Shown here: positions 15,928 to 23,743 of the stretch, one piece after another
Layout of the letters: each line of letters begins with the position of its first letter
Position numbering within the stretch: position 1 is the first letter of the stretch
Source of the DNA: an uncultured Lachnospiraceae bacterium
GTDB lineage: Bacteria > Bacillota > Clostridia > Lachnospirales > Lachnospiraceae
Assembly (NCBI GenBank): GCA_947173495.1
Contig: CAMWFQ010000010.1
Coordinates: 1 to 64,000 of the forward strand
Length of the DNA: 64,000 nucleotides
Direction: 5' to 3'
The notes under the pieces: model-generated
Told to the model about the DNA's origin: nothing
Database searches by the model: none
What the model saw: the letters and a program-made list of their open reading frames with translations, nothing else
Translations under genes and position numbers: made by a program

Positions 15928-16515
15928 TTGAAGCATACGGGAACAAAAACAATAGAAACGACACGATTGGTATTGCGGAGGCTTGAGCTTACCGATGCGG
16001 AAATGATGTTTCGCAATTGGACAAGTGATGATAAAGTTACGCGTTTTTTGCGGTGGGATGCACATAAAACGATTGATGATACAAACAGGATGATTCAACA
16101 ATGGATTAATAACTATCAGTATGATTCAACTTATTACTGGGGAATGTACCTGAAAAATGATGAAATGATTGGCTCTGTCGGTATCACCATAATCTCGGAA
16201 TGTGATTTTAAAGGTGAATTGGGTTATAAGATTGGCAGTCATTGGTGGAATCAAGGCTATTCAAGTGAAGCGGCAAGAGCGGTTATTGATTATATGTTCC
16301 GTAATACGGATATCGAACGAATTGGTTCATTCTGTTCGGTAGAAAACTTTGCTTCAAGAAGAGTGATGGAAAAGATTGACATGCGCTATGAAGGTCTTTT
16401 GCGGCACTACTATAAGACCGGAGACATATTTCATGATTGTGCCTCATACGGAATCATACGAGATGAATGGGCGCAAACATACTTTAAGCAACAGGAACGC
16501 TTTTCTGAAAAGTGA
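15928..16515 (+). CDS. GNAT family N-acetyltransferase (RimJ/RimL-like)
   Basis: About 195 residues. The N-terminal IETTRLVLRRLELTDAEMMF opening, the GSVGITIISECDFKGELGYK strands and the acetyl-CoA loop SHWWNQGYSSEAARAVIDYM are typical of RimJ/RimL-type acetyltransferases, and ENFASRRVMEKIDMRYEG is the C-terminal motif. The frame opens at ATG 15892, but AGGAGG at 15913-15918 sits correctly for a TTG at 15928, which I prefer. The target could be a protein N-terminus or a small molecule. A+T content is like the preceding operon. Confidence 0.82.
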   Translation: MKHTGTKTIETTRLVLRRLELTDAEMMFRNWTSDDKVTRFLRWDAHKTIDDTNRMIQQWINNYQYDSTYYWGMYLKNDEMIGSVGITIISECDFKGELGYKIGSHWWNQGYSSEAARAVIDYMFRNTDIERIGSFCSVENFASRRVMEKIDMRYEGLLRHYYKTGDIFHDCASYGIIRDEWAQTYFKQQERFSEK

Positions 16516-16630
16516 GCAACGAGTCAAGCTGACATACCTGCACGTCCATTTGGCGACTGTCGCACAGAAAAACGGACTCCGAAGAGCCCGCAATCCGTAT
16601 TTTCTTCGGATCAGTTGAAGCAGCGTACCG

Positions 16631-18325
16631 TTACGATTGATCCATACCGCAGGCGGTCGCCTTTTCGATCAGACACCGGTCATTCATTACGGCATCATAG
16701 AACCGGAAACCGCCGGAAAAATTATAGGCTTCATAGCCGTTTCCTTCCAGAATCCGGCTTGCGATATAACTCCGAAGACCGCTTTGACAGATCACATATA
16801 CGCTCTTGTCCCTCTCAATCTCATCCAGCCGCTCCCGCAATTCATCCACCGGAATGTTCCGGAATCCGTCAATATGGCCTTCTTTATATTCTTCTTCCGT
16901 CCGGGTATCCAGCAGAGTGACACTGCCATCGCGCGGCAGACTGTCTGTCTCTTCCAGATGCCACTGCTTTAATGTTCCCCTGAAAATGTTATCGATCATG
17001 AAGCCTGCCATATTCACAGGATCTTTTGCGGAAGAATAAGGTGGTGCATAGGCAAGATCCAGATCTTTCAGACGGGATGCCTTCAATCCCGCGTGGATGG
17101 CTGTGGCCAGAACATCAATTCGCTTATCTACGCCTTCATAGCCTGCAATCTGAGCTCCCAGTAAACGGCAGGTTTCTTTTTCAAAGACCACCTTCATCGT
17201 CATCACTTTTCCTCCGGGATAGTAACCTGCATGACTCATGGGCGAGAGGATAACTGTGTCTATATCCAGTCCGGCCTTTCTGGCATTGGTCTCATTAATG
17301 CCCGTCGCAGCAGCTGTCATATCAAACACCTTGATCACACTGCTTCCCTGAGAGCCCAGGTAACGGCTGTCGCCGCCGCAAATATTATCTGCAATGATAC
17401 GTCCCTGCCTGTTGGCAGGACCCGCCAGAGAGATCAGCGCGTCTTCGCCGGTAACATAATGCTTGATCTGTACTGCGTCACCTGCAGCATAAATATCAGG
17501 GATCGAGGTCTCCATCCGGTCATTGACAACAATGCTGCCCTTAATCCCCAGTTTCAGACCTGCTTCCTTTGCCAGCGCGGTGTCCGGCGTAACTCCGATA
17601 GCGAGAACAACCATATCCGCATGAAGAGCCTCTTCCCCTTTCAGGAGAATATCTACTCCGCCGTTCTTTTCCTCAAAGCCTTCTACTGTATGGCCAAGCG
17701 CCAGCCTGATACCATGCTTACGCACTTCATTGTGGATGAAAGAAGCCATATCTGCATCAAAAGGATTCATCAGCTGTTTCGGACGTTGGACTATGGTTAC
17801 ATCCATTCCCAGTTCTCTTAAATTTTCAGCCAGCTCCAGTCCGATAAAACCGCCGCCTGCCAGTACAACAGATTCGGGATGATGCTTCGTGATATACTCC
17901 TTAATCCGAAATGTATCCTCCACAGTGCGCAGGGTAAATAACTTATCTATACCGACGCCAGGAAGTCTGGGCTGGGAGGGTTTTGCACCAGGAGAAAGAA
18001 TCAGCTTGTCATAGTTTTCCTCAAACACCTCCCCCGTTTCCAGATTCCTGACCGAAACTGTTTTTTTGTCCGGACAGATTGCTGTAACCTCATGGCGTAC
18101 TTTCATAGTCACCCGAAACCGCCTGTAGAAACTCTCCGGTGTCTGGAGCGTCAACTCTTCCGGATCCGTAATCACATCTCCAATATAGTAAGGCAAACCG
18201 CAGTTTGCATAGGAGACATACCCGGAACGCTCAAAAACAACGATTTCAGCCTGTTCATCTAACCTGCGGATACGCGCGGCAGCTGTTGCCCCGCCCGCCA
18301 CTCCGCCTACAATAATTACTTTCAT
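16631..18325 (-). CDS. CoA-disulfide / persulfide reductase with C-terminal rhodanese domain
   Basis: A 564-residue flavoprotein. The FAD-binding VIIVGGVAGGATAAARIRR is at the N-terminus, the redox cysteine is in YANCGLPYYIG (near residue 43), the NAD(P) site is LAGGGFIGLELAENL and the second FAD motif is YAAGDA. From about residue 460 a rhodanese domain follows with its catalytic loop CQSGLRS. This is the architecture of NADH-dependent CoA-disulfide/persulfide reductases, which reduce polysulfide, CoA-persulfide or CoA disulfide. ATG 18325 lies one base after the stop of the upstream rhodanese gene with GAAAGGTGG before it, so the two form an operon. Confidence 0.9.
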   Translation of the reverse strand: MKVIIVGGVAGGATAAARIRRLDEQAEIVVFERSGYVSYANCGLPYYIGDVITDPEELTLQTPESFYRRFRVTMKVRHEVTAICPDKKTVSVRNLETGEVFEENYDKLILSPGAKPSQPRLPGVGIDKLFTLRTVEDTFRIKEYITKHHPESVVLAGGGFIGLELAENLRELGMDVTIVQRPKQLMNPFDADMASFIHNEVRKHGIRLALGHTVEGFEEKNGGVDILLKGEEALHADMVVLAIGVTPDTALAKEAGLKLGIKGSIVVNDRMETSIPDIYAAGDAVQIKHYVTGEDALISLAGPANRQGRIIADNICGGDSRYLGSQGSSVIKVFDMTAAATGINETNARKAGLDIDTVILSPMSHAGYYPGGKVMTMKVVFEKETCRLLGAQIAGYEGVDKRIDVLATAIHAGLKASRLKDLDLAYAPPYSSAKDPVNMAGFMIDNIFRGTLKQWHLEETDSLPRDGSVTLLDTRTEEEYKEGHIDGFRNIPVDELRERLDEIERDKSVYVICQSGLRSYIASRILEGNGYEAYNFSGGFRFYDAVMNDRCLIEKATACGMDQS

Positions 18326-18326
18326 A

Positions 18327-18647
18327 TTACCGTTCCACCTTTCCTGAATAAGCGGCAATACCGCCAATATTGGTCACATTGGTATAGCCCATGCGCTGCA
18401 ACATACTGACTGCCTGACGGCTCCGGGCGCCGGAATAGCAATAAACAAACAGGGCCGCATCTTTATTCCCTGCTACAGATACCACTTGTTCAATGGTCTG
18501 CAGGGGAACATTTTTGCTGCCGGGAATATGGCCCTCCCGATACTCCTGTGCAGTACGCACATCCAGCAGAACGGCACCAGACACTGTTTCAGACTCTTTT
18601 ACTCCCTGATTGATATCAGGCTGCCTGAAGAAATCAAGAAACCCCAT
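18327..18647 (-). CDS. Single-domain rhodanese sulfurtransferase
   Basis: A 106-residue protein with the rhodanese fold: VLLDVRTAQEYREGHIPGSKNVP and catalytic loop CYSGARSRQA, where the cysteine carries the persulfide. It probably passes sulfane sulfur to the reductase encoded immediately downstream, which has its own rhodanese domain. ATG 18647 follows AAAGGAGG. A Crp-type palindrome lies about 180 bp upstream (18824-18838). Confidence 0.9.
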   Translation of the reverse strand: MGFLDFFRQPDINQGVKESETVSGAVLLDVRTAQEYREGHIPGSKNVPLQTIEQVVSVAGNKDAALFVYCYSGARSRQAVSMLQRMGYTNVTNIGGIAAYSGKVER

Positions 18648-18689
18648 ATTTTTCCTCCTTTCCGTGCTTCTTTCTGCACATAATGATTT

Positions 18690-18775
18690 TGCGGCAAGCA
18701 GCGCGCAGATACAAATCTCGTGAGTGAAGATTTTTAATTTTCAATCTTACACCTCACTTTGAAACAGGGTATGGC
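18690..18775. repeat. Dispersed repeat, family B copy
   Basis: Read on the minus strand, this stretch contains AAGATTGAAAATTAAAAAT, then CGAGATTTGTATCTGCGCGC and TGCTTGCC. The same three segments occur in the same order near 55290-55350 on the plus strand. It lies in the leader of the rhodanese operon. Confidence 0.6.
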
Positions 18776-18823
18776 TTATTTATCTTTGCAGATTTAAACA
18801 TACACTGTTTTGCTGTTTATTTC

Positions 18824-18838
18824 TGTGACGAAATCACA
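18824..18838. promoter_or_regulatory. Perfect Crp-type palindrome upstream of the rhodanese operon
   Basis: TGTGA-CGAAA-TCACA, symmetrical arms with a 5-bp centre. On the minus strand a TATGTT -10-like box follows 21 nt downstream, placing the site over the -35 region. It matches the thioredoxin site at 10845-10857. Confidence 0.65.
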
Positions 18839-18929
18839 TTTGTATTATATTCATGTTTCCTTTGGAGCTATCCCGAAATATACTGAAAAATCCATTATGA
18901 AGGCGCTGAAAGCTCCAAAAAGCCATTTT

Positions 18930-21146
18930 CTATATCATGGTATCATCCTTAAGTGCCTCTGTCAGATTGATCCTGCGCATATTGCGCCATCCAAGGGCAT
19001 AGGCAATCGCCACAGAGGCCAGAATGGACAGCATAAAAGCCGCGACGGGCGTAAGCGGCGCTTCCGCCAGAAATTCTCCCACCGCAAGATAGCTCATCTT
19101 CAGCATATACCATACGGCAAGCGCTGCAACAGGCAGCGTGATCAGAATCGGACGGCCTGCAAGCGCCAGTGCTTCGATCCAGAACATCCTGCGGATTTCA
19201 TTTGGTGTCACTCCAATGGACATGTAGCGGGCAAATTCCCGTTTTCTCTGGCGCACAAATCCCAGTGTATTGGAAAATACATTGCCGATCCCAATGATGG
19301 CAAGAAGCACGCAAAAGCCCCCCCATATTGCTTTCATTCCCTGAATCTGTCTATCATTTGTTTCATATTCCTGAATGCGGTTCTCAACTTCCGCCGCATA
19401 ATTCTCACCCAGCACCTGCCTGATCTGATTCTGCACTGTCACCAGTTCATTCAACGTAACGTCTTCTTTGCATAGGATTCGGATATAAGTATCTCTCTCA
19501 TCTCTTCCTGCCGCTCTTCTGATCTCTTTCCACAGAGATACTGGGACAAAATGCACCAGCTCATAATAATCAGATGTCGCATATTCCTCCCGCAATACCG
19601 GAACTTCCTCCGTATAAGACAAGACAGGAATTTCGATCCGTATCTCTTCGCTGCCTGGCTTTTTCAATTCACTGACAGCGCTGTGCGTCTTCAGATAAGG
19701 CATATACCGGGGATGTCTGAAATCCGGATTTGTCACATCGCGGATCTGATTGCGTATCACTGCCCCATCAAGCCGCGGCGCGGTACCGATCTGTTCACAA
19801 TAATCCAGAAAGCTATGATCGTCTACTATTACAATGGGAGCATTGACTATCCAACCCTGCTCTGTTCTGCTTACATCACCACCGGCATGGTCGAAACCGC
19901 CAAGCTCCTCCAGTTCTTTGCTTATCTGCTCCTCCGTGATGATTCTTTTTGCCGATGCTTTCTGATATATTATGGCGCTGTCCACCCCGGGAAGGTTTTG
20001 TATTTCTTCTGCTTCTTCAAAAGAATCCGCCTCTGTATTCCTGAGCGTGACCATAATATCCCAGGCATCCTGATATCGCTCAAAATAGGTTTCTCTTGTA
20101 CTGATTTCTGATGTTGCAAAAAAGCACTGCATCAGCGTAAACGCCATAAACGAAAGCATCAGAGACAGGGATGTCATCCGCAGCGCCTTTTTCTGTGCTT
20201 TCAATGCGTTGCCCGCCAGTTCCCCTTCCACGCCGAATAAAAGCGCAAGGATATAAGATTTTTTTCTGCGCATCAGCTGCAGTTCTCCCGTTCCTCTGAT
20301 TGCCTCAAGGGGTGTCATCCTGCTCAGCTTTCCCGCCGGCAGCCATGCGGAAATCCATACGGTTATCGCCGTTACAAGCAGCGTTGCTCCCAGGACCAGT
20401 GGATGGTAAGCAAATACTGCTTCGTGCCTGCCCGGAACACTGCTTCCCAGCAGAGCATTTGACATCTTTAAGAGGCCCCTGGTAATCGCAATCCCCAGCA
20501 AATTTCCCGCCAGAACAGGCATTGCGCACAGCACGGAAGCCTCCTGTAAAAGGCATGTCCGGATCTGTTTCGGAGTTGCCCCAATGCTGGAAAAGATGCC
20601 AAACTGATGGATTCTGGCATTCATGGAAACTGCAAAAGCATTATGAATGATCACAATCAGTGAAAAAGACGCCAGCAGCATTATCAGTAAAAACAGTGGA
20701 AAAAGCAGCCGCGGCGCTGTATCCTGGGGCAACCGTATCAGATACATCGCCAGAAGTTCATAATTGTAAGTAATCGCTTCCGGCGAAATTCCGGTCTTTT
20801 CAGCGATCTTCGGCATATCTTCCAGAACTGCTCTCATGGGAGCAAAGGAAATGTCGATCACTGTCTTCTCACCGTCCTGCTCCCCCTGCTTTATCTCTAT
20901 CTCTTTTACAGTGGCGAAATTTTTTATAAATGAGATTTCTTCCGTCTGAAATTCTCCGACGATCCGGCTGTGCCAGCCGCCTTCCTCCAGTACGATCCGC
21001 TCGATTTCATATTTCCACAGATTGTAGAACAGACCGCACAGCAATGATAATAGCAGTGCTGAAATGAATGCCGCGATCTTTACAGATAAACCCGATGAAC
21101 GGTTGTTTTTCAGATAGCCTGACAAATAATCCTTCCACATATTCAA
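18930..21146 (-). CDS. FtsX-type ABC permease
   Basis: A 738-residue permease with an N-terminal helix (SVKIAAFISALLLSLLCGLF), a ~100-residue outer loop, three helices, a second unit starting around residue 330 (RMTSLSLMLSFMAFTLMQCF), another outer loop of ~220 residues, and three final helices. Two FtsX domains in one chain are characteristic of MacB/Bce-like peptide-responsive transporters. It ends LTEALKDDTMI, similar to many family members. It lies 6 bp after the ATPase gene and downstream of a two-component pair, so a role in antimicrobial-peptide resistance or sensing is likely. Confidence 0.88.
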   Translation of the reverse strand: MNMWKDYLSGYLKNNRSSGLSVKIAAFISALLLSLLCGLFYNLWKYEIERIVLEEGGWHSRIVGEFQTEEISFIKNFATVKEIEIKQGEQDGEKTVIDISFAPMRAVLEDMPKIAEKTGISPEAITYNYELLAMYLIRLPQDTAPRLLFPLFLLIMLLASFSLIVIIHNAFAVSMNARIHQFGIFSSIGATPKQIRTCLLQEASVLCAMPVLAGNLLGIAITRGLLKMSNALLGSSVPGRHEAVFAYHPLVLGATLLVTAITVWISAWLPAGKLSRMTPLEAIRGTGELQLMRRKKSYILALLFGVEGELAGNALKAQKKALRMTSLSLMLSFMAFTLMQCFFATSEISTRETYFERYQDAWDIMVTLRNTEADSFEEAEEIQNLPGVDSAIIYQKASAKRIITEEQISKELEELGGFDHAGGDVSRTEQGWIVNAPIVIVDDHSFLDYCEQIGTAPRLDGAVIRNQIRDVTNPDFRHPRYMPYLKTHSAVSELKKPGSEEIRIEIPVLSYTEEVPVLREEYATSDYYELVHFVPVSLWKEIRRAAGRDERDTYIRILCKEDVTLNELVTVQNQIRQVLGENYAAEVENRIQEYETNDRQIQGMKAIWGGFCVLLAIIGIGNVFSNTLGFVRQRKREFARYMSIGVTPNEIRRMFWIEALALAGRPILITLPVAALAVWYMLKMSYLAVGEFLAEAPLTPVAAFMLSILASVAIAYALGWRNMRRINLTEALKDDTMI

Positions 21147-21152
21147 TTGTTG

Positions 21153-21857
21153 TCATCCGTTGAATGACAACGATTTCACCTCCCTCTGTTCATCACCGAC
21201 AATGCGTCCATCCTCCATGGTAATAATACGTTCCGCCTCCAATGCAATCTTTTCATCATGGGTAATCAGGACAATCGTCTGATTCAGGTTGCGGTTGGAA
21301 AGTTTCAGCATATCAATGATTTCTCTGGAATTTTTCTGATCCAGATTCCCCGTCGGCTCGTCCGCCAGGAGCAATGCCGGACGGTAAATCAGAGAGCGCG
21401 CAATGGCAGCTCTCTGCTGTTGTCCGCCTGAAAGTTGATTCGGCAGAGCCTGAAGCCTCCCGGCAATGCCAAGGGAGTTGACAACCGTTTCAAAATATTC
21501 CTTATTTGGCTTTTTCCTGTCCAGCGCCAGCGGCATAAGTATATTTTTCTCTACCGTAAGCGTGGGGATCAGATTATAAAACTGATACACCAGTCCTACC
21601 TTTCTGCGCCGGAAGATCGCCGCCTGAGCCGGATTCAGGCCGGAAAGATCTGTTCCTCCCACTGTCACTTTTCCGCTTGTGGGTTTATCCACACTGCCCA
21701 GAATATGCAGCAGGGTAGATTTTCCCGAACCGGATGCTCCGACAATTGCCACAAATTCCCCCCTGGCAACTGACAGGTCGATCCCGTCCAGTGCAACGAC
21801 CTGATTATTGCCACTGCCATAAACCTTCCGGACCCCTTCACACTTTAAAATTTCCAT
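21153..21857 (-). CDS. ABC transporter ATPase (LolD/MacB-like)
   Basis: A 234-residue ATPase with Walker A GASGSGKST, Q-loop VYQFYNLIPTLTVEKN, signature LSGGQQQRAAIARSLI, Walker B ALLLADEPTGNLD and switch ITHDEKIA. The VEKNILMPL and GNLDQKNSREI wording is typical of the LolD/BceA branch that pairs with FtsX permeases. ATG 21857 is preferred over 21884; the TTTTAAAG-free leader has AAAGGAGACAAAAGG upstream. It is followed at once by the permease gene and preceded by the kinase gene. Confidence 0.92.
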   Translation of the reverse strand: MEILKCEGVRKVYGSGNNQVVALDGIDLSVARGEFVAIVGASGSGKSTLLHILGSVDKPTSGKVTVGGTDLSGLNPAQAAIFRRRKVGLVYQFYNLIPTLTVEKNILMPLALDRKKPNKEYFETVVNSLGIAGRLQALPNQLSGGQQQRAAIARSLIYRPALLLADEPTGNLDQKNSREIIDMLKLSNRNLNQTIVLITHDEKIALEAERIITMEDGRIVGDEQREVKSLSFNG

Positions 21858-21940
21858 CCTTTTGTCTCCTTTCCTGCGGTCCATGAGGATCTGCTCATGT
21901 GACCTTTACAGCTTATATTTTAGCAGGCAAAAGTTACAAC

Positions 21941-22924
21941 TCAGTGACTGTAGAAATGAATTTCAAAGCAGGCTCCGCCGTCCGGTCTGTTTTTTGCACA
22001 TATGGTGCCATTCTGACGCTCGATAATTTCCTTTGACAGGGCCAGTCCGATCCCGATTCCTCCTCCGACGGCGTTCTTTCCCCTGTAGAATCGTTTAAAA
22101 AGATGTGGAATATCTTCCTTCGCAAATCCTTCCCCCTCGTCCCAGATAAGGATTTGTGTATATAACGGGTTCTGGTCGCCGGAACAGTGAATGGTTCCTC
22201 CTTTATTATGCTCCATACAGTTTTTCATCAGATTCATAACCGCCTCCATCGTCCAGTCCGGATCAACGGCCAGAGCCATCTCTCTCATCTCCGGAATCTC
22301 AACAGATGTTCCGGTACTGACAAGCAGCTCCTGCAGATTGTCCGCCGCAAGGACAAGCAGCGTAAAAACATCCATCTCCCTTTTTTGCAGAAACAGTGTT
22401 CCCGCATCGATCCTGGACAACACCAGCAGCGCCTCTTCCAGATGCGTAAGCCGCAACAGCTGCTTTTCCACCTGCTCAAGCTGGTCCGGATCCGAATTTT
22501 GTTTCATCATCTGTACGGATAACGATATGGATGTGATAGGCGTTTTGATCTGGTGCGCAATGTTGGAAAGATTCTCTGCGAAATCATTCTTTGCCTGTAC
22601 CGCTGCCTCTTTCGTCTGATAAAGAGATGTCACTGTCTTATATATTTCATCTTCCAGTTTTGAAAAATCGTCCTCTCCGGAAGCCGACAGCATGACCTCT
22701 TTTCCTGTATTCACCTGTTCCAGATAGTCCGCCAGAGCCTGAATACGTCCGGCTTCCATTTTATTCCGGTACAGAAAGGTAACGACAAAAAGCAGGATTC
22801 CTGTCAGAAATCCTGCCGGTACAAACAGTGGGTGAAAGGTGTGGAGGCCGGAAAGTGCGGATGCAATCAGGCTGGCAGCTATCACAAATCCAAAGGTAAT
22901 CAGAATGTTCTTCCGTGTGCTCAT
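21941..22924 (-). CDS. Intramembrane-sensing histidine kinase
   Basis: A 327-residue kinase with two N-terminal helices (residues ~9-50) joined by a very short outer loop, the hallmark of Bce-type kinases that sense through their ABC partner rather than directly. The phosphorylated histidine is in NIAHQIKTPITSI, the N box is NLMKNCMEHNKGG, and the G box is GGIGIGLALSKEII. Its start overlaps the response regulator end by 4 bp. It probably responds to cell-wall-active peptides through the downstream transporter. Confidence 0.88.
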   Translation of the reverse strand: MSTRKNILITFGFVIAASLIASALSGLHTFHPLFVPAGFLTGILLFVVTFLYRNKMEAGRIQALADYLEQVNTGKEVMLSASGEDDFSKLEDEIYKTVTSLYQTKEAAVQAKNDFAENLSNIAHQIKTPITSISLSVQMMKQNSDPDQLEQVEKQLLRLTHLEEALLVLSRIDAGTLFLQKREMDVFTLLVLAADNLQELLVSTGTSVEIPEMREMALAVDPDWTMEAVMNLMKNCMEHNKGGTIHCSGDQNPLYTQILIWDEGEGFAKEDIPHLFKRFYRGKNAVGGGIGIGLALSKEIIERQNGTICAKNRPDGGACFEIHFYSH

Positions 22925-23592
22925 ATCGTGTCCTCCATACGGTAGCCCACACTTCTGACTGTTTTCAGACAGGCCGGCTGACCGAGCTTATCCCGCAGCC
23001 GCTTCATCGTAACCGTCAGCGTATTGTCATTTACATAACTGCCATTCACATCCCAGACCTGTTCCAGTATCCTTTCTCTGGTAACCGTCTTTCCTTTATG
23101 CTGCATCAAATACAAAAGAAGTTCGTATTCCGCGACGCTTAAACTGATTTCCTTTGCGCCACAGGAAACCGTTCTGCGGTTTAAATCCATCAAAATCCCG
23201 GAACAGGACAAATACTCTTTCGCCACATTACCGGCTCTTCGAAGTAATGCCAGGATTCGTGAATATAATACTTCCAGTTCAAACGGCTTCACCACATAAT
23301 CGTCCGCCCCGTTTTGAAAGCCGGAAACGATGTCCGCCCCCTCACCCCGAACCGTCAGGAAAATGACCGGCAGCTCCTTCCATTTACTACGGATCCAGCG
23401 GCACAGGCTCTCTCCCTGGCCATCCGGCATCTTCCAGTCAAGCAAAACGCATGCCGGCACACAGACATGCAGAGCCGCTCTGGCCTGGGCAAGCGTAGCG
23501 CATATCGTCACGCCAAAGCCCTTCTGCTCCAGATATTTCTTTACCATCTCTGCAATATCAGGGTCGTCTTCCACATAATATAAATCCATCAT
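22921..23592 (-). CDS. OmpR-family response regulator
   Basis: A 223-residue regulator. The receiver has acidic EDD at 8-10, the phosphorylated aspartate in VLLDWKMPDG (near residue 52), the LTVRGEG threonine and the PFELEVL lysine region. The winged helix ends in LKTVRSVGYRMEDTI. It heads the RR-kinase-ATPase-permease set on the minus strand. Its promoter should lie in the 150 bases before it (23593-23743), where I see no clear operator. It likely activates the transporter genes. Confidence 0.9.
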   Translation of the reverse strand: MMDLYYVEDDPDIAEMVKKYLEQKGFGVTICATLAQARAALHVCVPACVLLDWKMPDGQGESLCRWIRSKWKELPVIFLTVRGEGADIVSGFQNGADDYVVKPFELEVLYSRILALLRRAGNVAKEYLSCSGILMDLNRRTVSCGAKEISLSVAEYELLLYLMQHKGKTVTRERILEQVWDVNGSYVNDNTLTVTMKRLRDKLGQPACLKTVRSVGYRMEDTI

Positions 23593-23743
23593 TGTTCCTC
23601 ACCGCGTTTTCCGTATGATAGTCCGGCAGAAGCCGGATTGCAATTTCCTACATAATTCTGAACAGGATAAGCATAGCATTTTACACCGCGTTTTGTATAG
23701 CACTTTGTACAACATCTTTTCTGTTATTTTATACAGTATAAAC

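Noticed and set aside
16516-16630. Possible terminator hairpin between the GNAT gene and the reductase gene
   Set aside because: ACGGA/TCCGT arms are short with a long irregular loop; pairing is too weak to annotate.
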